Positions 13,824 to 22,410 are shown, counted from the first letter of the stretch. The stretch is DNA of 34,099 bases from Nocardia alni (GCF_019038435.1 NZ_JAGPOX010000109.1:1-34099); one strand, 5' to 3'. Made by a program: numbers and translations. The notes: generated by a model from the letters alone, not told the origin.

Positions 13824-15635
13824 TCACGAATCATTCAGGCGCACACCGAGATCCCGGATCAACAATGCGGTGTGCAACGACGTGCGGATCTCGCCGTCGT
13901 CCAGATCCACCCCGAGGATGCGTTCGATTCGTGCCAGCCGATCGTAGAGGGCTGGGCGCGAAATGCTCATGCGCCGTGCGAGTTCGGTCTTGTTGCCCGC
14001 CATATCCAGGAAGCCCCGCAGCGTACGGGTCAGGTCGACGCGGTGCCGAATGTCGTGGTGCAGCAACGCGCTCAGCTCGGTCTCCGAAAACCGCTGCACG
14101 CCGGGCTCATTGCGAATCAGCGACAGCAGACCACGCAGCCGGACGTCGCCGCTTCGGTAGAACGGCCGTGGCACAGTCGAATACGGTGAGTTCTGTGATT
14201 TCAATGACAACGCGACCTCGGCGACATGCGCGGCATTGGCGAGTTCGCGCGCGGTGTCCAGCAGCGACTCCGATTCCGCGCCGACCCCGATCGCCACCCG
14301 CTCCACCCCTTCGGCACGCCGCACCTCGGCGGCGATCGCCGTACAGACCTTCGCCAAGCGTGGGTCCAGCTCACCGCCGCGCGTCAGCCCCAGAATCAGC
14401 GTGATCCGCCGGTCGTCGGCCGCACCCAAGGCAGTCGCCCGGCCCAACGCCACCCCGTGCCCGGCTGCGTCCAGCAGGGCCGCCGCGCGCCGTTCCCGCG
14501 CCACCGGATCCGATCCGCCCGCGCCCCCTTCGATCTCACGCGCAGTCCCATCGACCCCGTGCCGCGTCCGGCCGATCGAAAGCCTCGTCTCGCTGGTCAC
14601 ACGCCGTGCTCGGTCGGTCGACTGCCCTCCCCCACCGGTCACATCTCCGGCTCCTCCATCAGGCGCATCCCCTGTCCCGCCGATCGAATGCTCCACCCCG
14701 GCCGTAAGTCCCCTCCCACCGTCCACTCGGACCACAACAGGCACATACCGGGCGCGGCGGGCCAGTCCCAGGGTCGCCGCCCGACCCATGGCCTCTCGTT
14801 CGTCGACGACGCGACCGGCGACCATGTCTTCGATGAGCCCGGTCTGCGCCTGTCGATGCAGGCCGAAGCGGTCTCTTTCGATCATCCGGTGCAGGGTCAG
14901 CGTCTGTGCGGCGCGTTCGAGCACCATCCGGGCCCGCTCGCCGGGGATATGGTGCGAGCGCAGGATCAACCGCCCCCACCGCTCGGTATGCGGGCCCACC
15001 GGGACCGTGGTCGAATCCTCCGGCAGCAACCGCGAGGTGGTCTCCCAGTACTCCAGTAGCGCCGCCGCCGAGGTGTGGCGGGCGGTCAGGGCCAGCACCC
15101 GGTGCGAAAGATCCTCCAGTACCACCGACGAATCCAGCAGGTTCGCCGCGGTTGTCACGATCTCGTCGAGCGCGGCGCGGCGCACGCTCAGCGCGGTGAA
15201 GGTCTCGTGCACCGACCGGGCGAACTCCAGTTCCGCGTACTGATCGGCGACGATGAGGCGGTGGACCGCCTCGGTGACCTCCACGAACCGGGTGATCCGA
15301 CGCAGCGCGACCACCGGGAATCCCAGGCGGTCGGCGGTGGCGGCGACGAACGGCGTGAGCTCCCCGACGGAGCCGCCCAGTTCCACCACCAGACCGGAAA
15401 CTCCGGCCGCGGCCAGCGATTCCAGATAGCTTTCGGTCGCCGGGACGCCGCAGGCCAGGGGCTGGCCGGTGGTCAGCACCAGCTCGCGGCCCGACAGCAC
15501 AGCCGCCACGTCGGCCAGCTCGCTCACGTGTACCCAGCGCACCGGACGGGTCAGGCCCTGCGCCCCGCCCACCACGTCCGGATCTCCGGCGCGGACGACG
15601 GGCATATCGAGGACCTCGGCAACCGTGGGCAACAT
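13824..15635 (-). CDS. PucR-family transcriptional regulator
   Basis: A 603-residue regulator of the purine-catabolism (PucR/CdaR) type. Residues about 5-125 are the N-terminal PucR domain, with the typical Val-Arg-Trp-Val-His-Val-Ser-Glu-Leu start. Residues about 140-480 hold the GAF/GGDEF-like central part. Residues about 525-598 carry the C-terminal helix-turn-helix (Leu-Arg-Gly-Phe-Leu-Asp, then Asn-Lys-Thr-Glu-Leu-Ala-Arg-Arg, Arg-Pro-Ala-Leu-Tyr-Asp-Arg-Leu). A Gly/Ser/Arg-rich stretch at about 304-380 interrupts the central domain and is unusual. The gene is divergent from mmsA, with a 109-bp spacer containing an inverted repeat, so it probably controls mmsA and the aminotransferase. 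It appears leaderless. Confidence 0.92.
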   Translation of the reverse strand: MLPTVAEVLDMPVVRAGDPDVVGGAQGLTRPVRWVHVSELADVAAVLSGRELVLTTGQPLACGVPATESYLESLAAAGVSGLVVELGGSVGELTPFVAATADRLGFPVVALRRITRFVEVTEAVHRLIVADQYAELEFARSVHETFTALSVRRAALDEIVTTAANLLDSSVVLEDLSHRVLALTARHTSAAALLEYWETTSRLLPEDSTTVPVGPHTERWGRLILRSHHIPGERARMVLERAAQTLTLHRMIERDRFGLHRQAQTGLIEDMVAGRVVDEREAMGRAATLGLARRARYVPVVVRVDGGRGLTAGVEHSIGGTGDAPDGGAGDVTGGGGQSTDRARRVTSETRLSIGRTRHGVDGTAREIEGGAGGSDPVARERRAAALLDAAGHGVALGRATALGAADDRRITLILGLTRGGELDPRLAKVCTAIAAEVRRAEGVERVAIGVGAESESLLDTARELANAAHVAEVALSLKSQNSPYSTVPRPFYRSGDVRLRGLLSLIRNEPGVQRFSETELSALLHHDIRHRVDLTRTLRGFLDMAGNKTELARRMSISRPALYDRLARIERILGVDLDDGEIRTSLHTALLIRDLGVRLNDS

Positions 15636-15642
15636 CCGACGA

Positions 15643-15648
15643 ATCGTA
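15643..15648 (-). promoter_or_regulatory. Leaderless -10 element of pucR
   Basis: On the minus strand TACGAT ends 7 nt before the ATG of the PucR gene, with no Shine-Dalgarno sequence. Overlapping TATGTAT sequence lies just upstream. Confidence 0.5.
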
Positions 15649-15665
15649 ATACATAGTCACGCATT

Positions 15666-15682
15666 GCCGACGTTCTGTCGGC
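15666..15682. promoter_or_regulatory. Inverted repeat GCCGAC-N5-GTCGGC, candidate operator
   Basis: A perfect 6-5-6 inverted repeat lies in the divergent pucR-mmsA spacer, just upstream of the presumed pucR promoter. Its position suits a site through which PucR controls both directions. The sequence is a candidate only; PucR-family sites vary. Confidence 0.4.
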
Positions 15683-15744
15683 TCGCATTCCCCTCGGCGT
15701 GCGCCAGAGTAGGAGGTGACAGGTCCGTTCCATCGAGGAGTGAA

Positions 15745-17235
15745 ATGCAGACCATCGCGCATTGGGTCGACGGCAAATCGTTCGCCGGTACCAGCGAGGC
15801 GACCTCGCCGGTCACCAACCCGGCCACCGGGCAGGTCAGCGGCACGCTCACGCTTGCCGACGCGGCCGATGCACGGGTGGCGGTGGACGCGGCCGTGGCG
15901 GCGTTCCCGAGCTGGCGGGACGCCTCGCTCACCCGGCGCACCCAGGTGCTGTTCCGTTTCCGCGAACTGCTCAACGAGCGCAAGCACGAGTTGGCCGCGA
16001 TCATCACCGCCGAGCACGGCAAGGTGCTCCCGGACGCGCTGGGCGAGGTGACGCGCGGCCTGGAGGTCGTCGAATTCGCCTGCGGGATACCGCATCTGCT
16101 CAAGGGTGGATTCACCGAGAACGCCTCGACCCGGGTCGATGTGTTCTCCGTGCGCCAGCCCCTGGGGCCGGTGGCGATCATCTCGCCGTTCAACTTCCCG
16201 GCGATGGTGCCGATGTGGTTCTTCCCGGTCGCGATCGCGGCGGGCAATACGGTCGTGCTCAAGCCGAGCGAGAAGGATCCCTCGGCCGCACTGTGGCTGG
16301 CGCGGCTGTGGACCGAGGCGGGGCTGCCCGATGGGGTGTTCAACGTGGTGCAGGGCGATAAGGTCGCCGTGGACGAACTGCTGGACAACCCCGGGATCCG
16401 GGCGGTGTCGTTCGTCGGGTCCACACCCATCGCCCGGTACGTCTACCAGCGCGGCACCGCCACGGGGAAGCGGGTGCAGGCCCTGGGCGGGGCCAAGAAC
16501 CACATGGTCGTGCTGCCGGACGCCGATCTGGGGCTGGCCGCCGATGCCGCAGTGAACGCCGGATTCGGTTCGGCCGGTGAGCGCTGTATGGCGATCAGCG
16601 TGGTGGTGGCCGTCGGGAATATCGCCGACGATCTGGTCGCCGCGATCAACCAGCGCGCGGCGACGATCAAGACCGGTGACGGCACCCGCGAGTCGGATAT
16701 GGGCCCGCTGGTCACCCGGGCACACCGCGACAAGGTCGCCGGGTATATCGCGGCGGGCGAATCCGAGGGCGCCACAGTGGTTCTCGACGGACGCTCGGTG
16801 CAACCCGACGGCGCCCAGGACGGATTCTGGCTGGGCCCGACGCTGCTGGATCACGTCGATCCATCGATGAGCGTCTACACCGACGAGATCTTCGGTCCGG
16901 TCCTCGCGGTCGTTCGCGTCGAAACATATGACGACGCACTGGCTTTGATCAACGACAACCCCTACGGCAACGGCACCGCGATCTTCACCAACGACGGCGG
17001 CGCGGCCCGGCGCTTCCAGAACGAGGTCGAGGTCGGCATGGTCGGCATCAACGTGCCGATCCCTGTTCCCATGGCCTACTACAGCTTCGGCGGCTGGAAG
17101 GCGTCGCTGTTCGGCGACTCCCATGCGCACGGCACGGACGGTGTGCACTTCTTCACCCGCACCAAGGCCATCACCGCCCGCTGGCTCGATCCCAGCCACG
17201 GCGGACTGAACCTCGGCTTCCCCCAGAACAGCTGA
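15745..17235 (+). CDS. mmsA: CoA-acylating methylmalonate/malonate-semialdehyde dehydrogenase
   Basis: A 496-residue aldehyde dehydrogenase; ATG 15745 follows GAGGAG, and the open frame upstream is antisense to pucR. The catalytic Cys is C281 in Gly-Glu-Arg-Cys-Met-Ala-Ile-Ser. At the position of the usual ALDH general-base Glu the sequence is Gly-Gly-Ala-Lys-Asn-His (about 248-253), the mark of the CoA-dependent MmsA branch, which transfers the acyl group to CoA and does not hydrolyse it. It oxidises (methyl)malonate semialdehyde with NAD to propionyl-CoA or acetyl-CoA plus CO2. The aminotransferase gene starts 16 nt after it, so the pair can carry beta-alanine to acetyl-CoA. Valine or inositol breakdown are alternative roles. 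Confidence 0.95.
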   Translation: MQTIAHWVDGKSFAGTSEATSPVTNPATGQVSGTLTLADAADARVAVDAAVAAFPSWRDASLTRRTQVLFRFRELLNERKHELAAIITAEHGKVLPDALGEVTRGLEVVEFACGIPHLLKGGFTENASTRVDVFSVRQPLGPVAIISPFNFPAMVPMWFFPVAIAAGNTVVLKPSEKDPSAALWLARLWTEAGLPDGVFNVVQGDKVAVDELLDNPGIRAVSFVGSTPIARYVYQRGTATGKRVQALGGAKNHMVVLPDADLGLAADAAVNAGFGSAGERCMAISVVVAVGNIADDLVAAINQRAATIKTGDGTRESDMGPLVTRAHRDKVAGYIAAGESEGATVVLDGRSVQPDGAQDGFWLGPTLLDHVDPSMSVYTDEIFGPVLAVVRVETYDDALALINDNPYGNGTAIFTNDGGAARRFQNEVEVGMVGINVPIPVPMAYYSFGGWKASLFGDSHAHGTDGVHFFTRTKAITARWLDPSHGGLNLGFPQNS

Positions 17236-17251
17236 TACGAAAGGCGATCCG

Positions 17252-18637
17252 ATGACGGCGGACAGCACCACATTGCCCAATGGCCTGAGCGTCGAGGAGG
17301 CGCGGGCCGAGGCCGAGCGCGCCTGTGAACTCGACCGCGCGCATGTATTCCACTCCTGGTCGGCACAGAAGAAGCTCACGCCCATGACGGTCACCGCCGC
17401 CGACGGTTGCTACCTCTGGGACGGCGAGGGAAATCGGTTGCTCGACTTCTCCTCTCAGATGGTGAACACCAATATCGGCCATCAGCACCCGAAAGTCGTC
17501 GCGGCCATTCGGGATCAGGCCGCGAAGCTGTGCACGATCGCGCCCCCGCACGTGAACGCGGCACGGTCGGAGGCGGCGCGATTGATCGCCGAGCGCACGC
17601 CGGGCGAGCTGAACCGCATCTTCTTCACCAATGGCGGCGCGGACGCCAACGAGCACGCGGTGCGCATGGCGCGGCTGCACACCGGCCGGCACAAGGTGAT
17701 GGCCCGGTACCGCTCGTATCACGGCGGGACCGACCTGGCGATCAACCTGACCGGTGATCCGCGACGCTGGCCCAACGATCGCGGCGCCGACGGTGTGGTG
17801 CACTTCCACGGCCCGTTCCTGTACCGCTCCCAGTTCCACGCGGAAACCGAAGCGCAGGAATGTGATCGAGCGCTGGAGCACCTTGCCCAGACCATTGCCT
17901 TCGAGGGGCCGGACACGATCGCGGCGATCATCCTCGAGTCGGTGCCGGGTACCCCGGGCATCATGGTGCCGCCGCCCGGATATATGGCGGGCGTGCGGGA
18001 GCTGTGTGACCGGTTCGGAATCGTATTCATCGCCGACGAGGTGATGTCCGGCTTCGGCCGCACCGGAAAGTGGTTCGCCATCGAGCATGCCGATGGTCCG
18101 GTCGTCCCGGACCTGATCACCTTCGCCAAGGGTGTCAACTCCGGATATGTGCCGCTGGGCGGTGTCGCCATCGCCCCGCACATCGCCGCGACCTTCGACG
18201 AGCGCGCCTTTCCGGGCGGGCTGACCTACTCCGGCCACCCGCTGGCGACCGCGGCGGCGGTGGCCACCATCACGGCGATGAGCGAGGAAGGGATCGTCGA
18301 GAACGCCGCCGAGATCGGCGCCCGGGTGCTCGGCCCCGGACTGCGCGAGCTGGCGCAGCGGCATCCGAGCATCGGTGAGGTGCGCGGCCTGGGCGTGTTC
18401 TGGGCCCTCGAACTGGTCCGCGACCGCCGGACCCGCGAACCGCTCGCACCCTACGGTGGCACCAGCCCCGCCATGAACGAGGTGGTCGCTGCCGCCCGCG
18501 CGGCGGGTCTGCTGCTGTACGTGAACTTCAACCGCCTGCACATCGTCCCGCCGTGCACGATCAGCGAGGCCGAGGCGAAGGAGGGGTTGACGATCCTCGA
18601 CGAGACGCTGACCGTCGCCGACGCGCACACGGTCTGA
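17252..18637 (+). CDS. Class III (omega-amino acid:pyruvate type) aminotransferase
   Basis: A 461-residue PLP enzyme with ATG 17252 and GAAAGG 7 nt upstream. The class III marks are Thr-Asn-Gly-Gly-Ala-Asp-Ala-Asn (about 126-133), Tyr-Arg-Ser-Tyr-His-Gly-Gly-Thr (153-160), the PLP-pyridine Asp at D262 (Ala-Asp-Glu-Val) and the Schiff-base lysine K293 (Phe-Ala-Lys-Gly-Val). These sequences fit beta-alanine/taurine:pyruvate aminotransferases. With mmsA directly upstream and a PucR regulator divergent, the likely substrate is beta-alanine (or 3-aminoisobutyrate) from reductive pyrimidine breakdown, giving malonate semialdehyde. The specific donor cannot be fixed from sequence. Confidence 0.92.
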   Translation: MTADSTTLPNGLSVEEARAEAERACELDRAHVFHSWSAQKKLTPMTVTAADGCYLWDGEGNRLLDFSSQMVNTNIGHQHPKVVAAIRDQAAKLCTIAPPHVNAARSEAARLIAERTPGELNRIFFTNGGADANEHAVRMARLHTGRHKVMARYRSYHGGTDLAINLTGDPRRWPNDRGADGVVHFHGPFLYRSQFHAETEAQECDRALEHLAQTIAFEGPDTIAAIILESVPGTPGIMVPPPGYMAGVRELCDRFGIVFIADEVMSGFGRTGKWFAIEHADGPVVPDLITFAKGVNSGYVPLGGVAIAPHIAATFDERAFPGGLTYSGHPLATAAAVATITAMSEEGIVENAAEIGARVLGPGLRELAQRHPSIGEVRGLGVFWALELVRDRRTREPLAPYGGTSPAMNEVVAAARAAGLLLYVNFNRLHIVPPCTISEAEAKEGLTILDETLTVADAHTV

Positions 18638-18722
18638 GCCGACCATCTGCCGGCATGTCGTTCCGGTGCGCGAACCGCCCGAGATCTCCCCGAGTACAAC
18701 GGGATTCGGCCAGCCCCCGACA

Positions 18723-18834
18723 CACTCCGTCATCTCCGCGAAAGCAGGGATCCATACACTTGTGCAGCCGTACCGCGGCCGCGCACCCGTGACGCCTATG
18801 GATCCCTGCTTTCGCCGAGGTGACGGCAGGAGTG
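18723..18834. repeat. MITE-like inverted repeat element
   Basis: Two 19-nt arms that are perfect reverse complements, 18738-18756 and 18797-18815, flank a 40-nt centre. Pairing continues outward with two mismatches to 18728 and 18825, and a further CACTC/GAGTG match brings the element to 18723-18834 with a small bulge. The core GCGAAAGCAGGGATCCAT resembles the family of intergenic palindromes with a CCCGCGAAAGCGGG core found in many high-GC bacteria. It has no coding capacity. The rest of the 406-bp gap (18638-19043) holds no recognisable gene. Confidence 0.75.
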
Positions 18835-19031
18835 CACGCCTCGGGTCTGACCTGACCGTCGTATCGCCGACGTCGACCTGGCTTGCACAAGGCCGCTTGC
18901 CGTCGACCCCGAGAAGTTTCGTCCCCGCCCGGGCCCCGTAGTCGGTCGCGACGGCGGCGGGATTGTCGGCCCCAGCGCGACGCAGCAGCGGGGGTGCTGC
19001 CAAATCGTGCCGCGGCGGGCGATGGCGGCGG

Positions 19032-19037
19032 TACGGT
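19032..19037 (+). promoter_or_regulatory. Leaderless -10 element of the beta-propeller gene
   Basis: TACGGT ends 6 nt before the ATG at 19044; no ribosome binding site is seen. Confidence 0.42.
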
Positions 19038-19043
19038 TCGCCT

Positions 19044-20039
19044 ATGCCGCTACAGCCTCAGCGCTGGACGCCTCCCAAGGCTCCCGCGCGCGCTCGGGAG
19101 TCCCGCAGTGTGCCGCCGATGCCCGTGCCCCGACTGCTCGAACTCCCCGGTCCTGTTCCCGAAGATGTGGTGCTGGCGGCCGATGGGCGGGTCATCACCG
19201 GGATCAGCGGCGGGCCGATCCTGGCGGTCGACCCGAGCGACGGCGCGGTCGAGCAGATCGCGCACACCGGAGGTCGGCCGCTCGGGCTGCACGCCGAGCC
19301 GGACGGTTCGCTGCTCATCTGTGATTCCGAGCGCGGGCTGCTGCGGTTGGACAAGCCGCACGGGCAGTTGGAGACGCTCGTCGACGAGGTGGACGGGGAG
19401 CGACTCACGTTCGCCAGCAACGTGGTCGCCGACACCGATGGCGCCATCTACTTCTCCGCCTCCACCCGGCGCTACAGGTTCGACAACTACATGGGTGACT
19501 TCTACGAGCACTCCGGCACCGGCCGCCTGTTTCGCCGCACACCCGACGGCCGGGTCGAAACCCTTGTGGACGGACTGCAATTCGCAAATGGCGTAGTGCT
19601 CGCACCCGACCGCTCGTGCGTCCTGGTCGCCGAGACCGCCGCATACCGCGTCGCCCGATACCATCTGTCCGGCCCGCACGCCGGAACCACCGACTACCTG
19701 GTCGAGAACCTGCCCGGATTCCCCGACAACATGGGTCTTGGCAGCGACGGCCTGGTCTGGGTCACCCTGGTCACTCCTCGTAATCCGTTGCTGGACATCC
19801 TCCTTCCGCTCCCCGGGTTCCTGCGCAGCATCGTGTGGGCCATCCCCGCCTCGCTGCAGCCCAAGCCCGCCCGAACCGCCTGGGTCCAGGCATATTCGTT
19901 CGACGGTGCCCTCACCCACGATCTGCAACGAGAGGGTGACCACTACGCCCTGGTCACCGGTGTAGTCGAACACAACGGCACCCTCTACCTCGGCGGCCTG
20001 TCCGCCCCGGCGATCGCCGTAGTGCAGATACCGCAGTAG
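19044..20039 (+). CDS. SMP-30 / strictosidine-synthase-like six-bladed beta-propeller protein
   Basis: A 331-residue protein from ATG 19044; the frame is open to 18963 but the upstream stretch has no coding character. Regular Val/Leu-Asp-Gly-Xaa-Ile/Val-hydrophobic blades run throughout. The central Phe-Asp-Asn-Tyr-Met-Gly-Asp-Phe-Tyr-Glu-His-Ser-Gly-Thr-Gly-Arg-Leu segment (about residues 145-162) and Gln-Phe-Ala-Asn-Gly-Val are typical of the strictosidine-synthase/APMAP branch, whose bacterial members are probably lactonases or arylesterases. A hydrophobic stretch near 250-275 may contact the membrane. There is no signal peptide. It converges with the Uma2 gene, 10 nt between stops. Substrate unknown. 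Confidence 0.85.
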   Translation: MPLQPQRWTPPKAPARARESRSVPPMPVPRLLELPGPVPEDVVLAADGRVITGISGGPILAVDPSDGAVEQIAHTGGRPLGLHAEPDGSLLICDSERGLLRLDKPHGQLETLVDEVDGERLTFASNVVADTDGAIYFSASTRRYRFDNYMGDFYEHSGTGRLFRRTPDGRVETLVDGLQFANGVVLAPDRSCVLVAETAAYRVARYHLSGPHAGTTDYLVENLPGFPDNMGLGSDGLVWVTLVTPRNPLLDILLPLPGFLRSIVWAIPASLQPKPARTAWVQAYSFDGALTHDLQREGDHYALVTGVVEHNGTLYLGGLSAPAIAVVQIPQ

Positions 20040-20049
20040 AAGCCTTGGG

Positions 20050-20730
20050 CTATCCGTAGCACTGCGGGCAGCGCCGTCGCGACCTCATCGCCCGGAGACC
20101 ATCGCTCGGACCGTGTGTACGCCGGGCCGCCGAATCGGAGGGTGCGCAGGCGCGAGCGCGAGCGGCCGACAGGTCGATCCGAATGCGGTACGGCACTGTG
20201 GTGGCCAGGGTTTCGGTGTGAACGAAGGTGGGTGCGGGAACGTACTCACCCGATTCGTGGTCGAGCCAGTACTGGTAGACGATGGGGCGCTCGTCGTGCC
20301 CGCGCTCCACGCGCCAGTAGTTGGAGATTCCGGCGGCGGCGTAGAGGCGCGGTTTGCGGAACCAGTCGTCGCTCAGCGTAGCGGCGGAAACGATCTCAAC
20401 GACCAGCGCCGCCGCGGAGGCCGAGAGACATTGCGTACCATACAGATTTGCTTCCGCCTCGTCGATGACCGCGATATCCGGGCGAACGACGTCGAGTTCG
20501 TCCAGGTACAGACATCGATCGGTGACCACCGCATAGGGCGCCCGCAGCGGCTGCCCCAGACTCGCCGCGATCGACTTTCGAATGCTCCTGTGCCACTGGT
20601 CGATTCGCCCTCGCACGATGAGCCGACCCTCGATCAGCTCCCAGTCGTACGGCACCTCCACCTCGCCGACCTGCGCGGAGGTCCACCCTCGGGATATCGC
20701 TCGAATCCCGTCGACCAACTCTGTGACCAT
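20050..20730 (-). CDS. Uma2-family (DUF820) PD-(D/E)XK nuclease-fold protein
   Basis: A 226-residue protein; ATG 20730 follows a strong GGAGGGG, so the open frame upstream is excluded. The Uma2 core is visible: Tyr-Asp-Trp-Glu-Leu-Ile-Glu-Gly (about 28-35), Val-Val-Arg-Pro-Asp-Ile-Ala-Val (81-88, with D85), Val-Val-Glu-Ile-Val-Ser (110-115, with E112), and Lys-Pro-Arg-Leu-Tyr-Ala-Ala-Ala-Gly-Ile (126-135). These supply the metal-binding Asp and Glu of a restriction-endonuclease-like fold. The last about 36 residues are Arg/Ala-rich with a Cys-Pro-Gln-Cys end and are not part of the usual domain, so the original stop may have been lost. Biological role of Uma2 proteins is not settled. Confidence 0.85.
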   Translation of the reverse strand: MVTELVDGIRAISRGWTSAQVGEVEVPYDWELIEGRLIVRGRIDQWHRSIRKSIAASLGQPLRAPYAVVTDRCLYLDELDVVRPDIAVIDEAEANLYGTQCLSASAAALVVEIVSAATLSDDWFRKPRLYAAAGISNYWRVERGHDERPIVYQYWLDHESGEYVPAPTFVHTETLATTVPYRIRIDLSAARARACAPSDSAARRTHGPSDGLRAMRSRRRCPQCYG

Positions 20731-20893
20731 GATCCCCTCCTGATGCCCCAGCGGGAGCCTCCCTGCAACCCCCGATGCACCCCACGCTAGCCCCGAATCA
20801 CGAATAATCCCAGCTAGAACCCGCAAACGCACCCCTTACCGGAATACGCACCCCGTGCAGACCGCACGCACCCTTCCGAGCATCCGAAATTCC

Positions 20894-20906
20894 GGCCGAC
20901 ACGGCC
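20894..20906 (-). terminator. Weak hairpin downstream of the exporter gene
   Basis: GGCCG and CGGCC pair around a 3-nt loop, about 20 nt after the exporter stop, and are followed on the minus strand by GGAATTT. The stem is short, so the call is tentative. The remainder of 20731-20925 holds the Uma2 leader with a possible -10 TAGCGT and no other gene. Confidence 0.3.
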
Positions 20907-20925
20907 TTTGGCGCGATCGGTGAAC

Positions 20926-22410
20926 TCAGGACTGCTGCGATTCCTTCTCCGCGTCCTGCGCCTCAGCGAGCTGCTCGGGGGTGTACCGCAGGATGAGACC
21001 GAACAGCCCGACGGCGATCGCGCCGATCCCGCACAGGAACAACACCAGCGTGTATCCACTGCTGAGCGCCGTGATCTCGTGCGGCGTCATATTCGCCGCG
21101 CGCCCGGTGCGACCACCCATCGCCAGCGTGCGCGAGGCCGCGACCGGACTGAGAATTCCCACCGCGAGCGGGGTCCCGAGGTTGAACAGCATCTGCCCGA
21201 TCGCCGACAGCGGCCCCACATCCGACACCGGCACCCCGACCAGCAGGCACAGCGGCGCGACGACGATCACGATGCCCACGCCCACTCCGGCGACCACCAG
21301 CAACGCCAGCAGCGTCGGGAAATAGTGCGCGCTGCTGTCCAACGTCGCGCCGTACAGCCCGGCCGCACCCAACAGCACCCCGGAGGCGGCGTACAGCCAT
21401 CGCGGCTTGACCTTCGTGACGGCCTGGCTGGCCACACCGCTGCCCACCCCCGCGCCGAGGGTGAACGGAATCGACGCCACACCCGCCACCAGCGGGCTGA
21501 AACCGATGATGTTCTGCAGGAACTGCGCGACGAAGTAGGTCATCGCGCCGAGCACTCCCGACCCCAGCAGCAGAGCCGCGAAAATCGCGGCGCGCTGCGG
21601 ATCATGGAACAGCGTCAACGGCAGCACGGGATTCTCGGCCAACCGCTCGGCCAGCACGAACACCACCAGCAATACCAGTCCCGCGACCAGCGAACCGATG
21701 ATGAACCATGAGCCCCAGCCCATTTCGGGCCCCTCGGTCGCACCGAACACCAGGCAGGCACAGGCGAGCGTGCCCAGCACCGTACCGCGCACGTCCAAGG
21801 GCAGTCGGTGATGCGCGGAGCCGTGCAGTTTGTAGACCGCACCGAGCACGATCAGCGCGCCGATGGGCACATTGATCCAGAAGATCAGCCGCCAGTCCAG
21901 CTGGGTCAGCGCACCGCCGATGACCAGCCCGCCGACCGATCCGACGGCGACCATCGAACCGAAGATCGCGATGGCCTGGTTGCGCACCCGCCCCGGCGCG
22001 TACGTGCTGACCACCAGCGCCATCGCCGATGGCGCCGCGAGCGCCGCACCCGCACCCTGTACCGCGCGCGCGCTGATCAGCATCGCCTCGCCCTGCGCCA
22101 GCCCGCACACCATGGAGGCGAGCGTGAACAGCGAGACGCCGAGGATCAGCATGTTCTTGCGCCCGTACATATCGCCGATCCGCCCACCGAGCAGCATCAG
22201 CCCCGCGAAGGTCAGACCATACGCGGTCACCGTCCAAGCGCTGCCCGAACTCGAAAGCCCCATCTGCTCCTGCAACCGCGGGAGCGCGAGTATGACGATG
22301 CTGCCGTCCAGCACCACCATCAGATTCAGCCCGCTGAGCACCAGAATCGGCAATCCGAAAGCCCGCGTCGTCATTGGATAGTCCATCGTCACAGCAGGGT
22401 TATCGGGCAC
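20926..22410 (-). CDS. efpA: EfpA-like multidrug exporter (MFS, DHA2 family, 14 TM)
   Basis: A 494-residue major facilitator superfamily protein from GTG 22410. It has the DHA2-family features: Asp in TM1 (Val-Val-Leu-Asp-Gly-Ser-Ile-Val), motif A between TM2 and TM3 (Gly-Gly-Arg-Ile-Gly-Asp-Met-Tyr-Gly-Arg-Lys), a TM4 Arg (Ser-Ala-Arg-Ala-Val-Gln-Gly), and the motif C region with Ala-Ala-Pro-Ser-Ala. The hydrophobicity pattern allows 14 helices, and a hydrophilic Glu/Ser-rich tail closes the protein. In M. tuberculosis efpA (Rv2846c) lies between proS and cysG on the same strand, and the same relative order is kept here, although genes have been inserted between proS and this gene. The substrate range is inferred from that homology. 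Confidence 0.85.
   Translation of the reverse strand: MPDNPAVTMDYPMTTRAFGLPILVLSGLNLMVVLDGSIVILALPRLQEQMGLSSSGSAWTVTAYGLTFAGLMLLGGRIGDMYGRKNMLILGVSLFTLASMVCGLAQGEAMLISARAVQGAGAALAAPSAMALVVSTYAPGRVRNQAIAIFGSMVAVGSVGGLVIGGALTQLDWRLIFWINVPIGALIVLGAVYKLHGSAHHRLPLDVRGTVLGTLACACLVFGATEGPEMGWGSWFIIGSLVAGLVLLVVFVLAERLAENPVLPLTLFHDPQRAAIFAALLLGSGVLGAMTYFVAQFLQNIIGFSPLVAGVASIPFTLGAGVGSGVASQAVTKVKPRWLYAASGVLLGAAGLYGATLDSSAHYFPTLLALLVVAGVGVGIVIVVAPLCLLVGVPVSDVGPLSAIGQMLFNLGTPLAVGILSPVAASRTLAMGGRTGRAANMTPHEITALSSGYTLVLFLCGIGAIAVGLFGLILRYTPEQLAEAQDAEKESQQS

Noticed and set aside
14659..17394. 911-codon minus-strand frame across pucR and mmsA
   Set aside because: It overlaps two well-supported genes in other frames and has no domain; it exists because of high GC content.
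18723..18834. CRISPR repeat
   Set aside because: There are only two arms, in inverted orientation, with no spacer array; it is a palindromic element.
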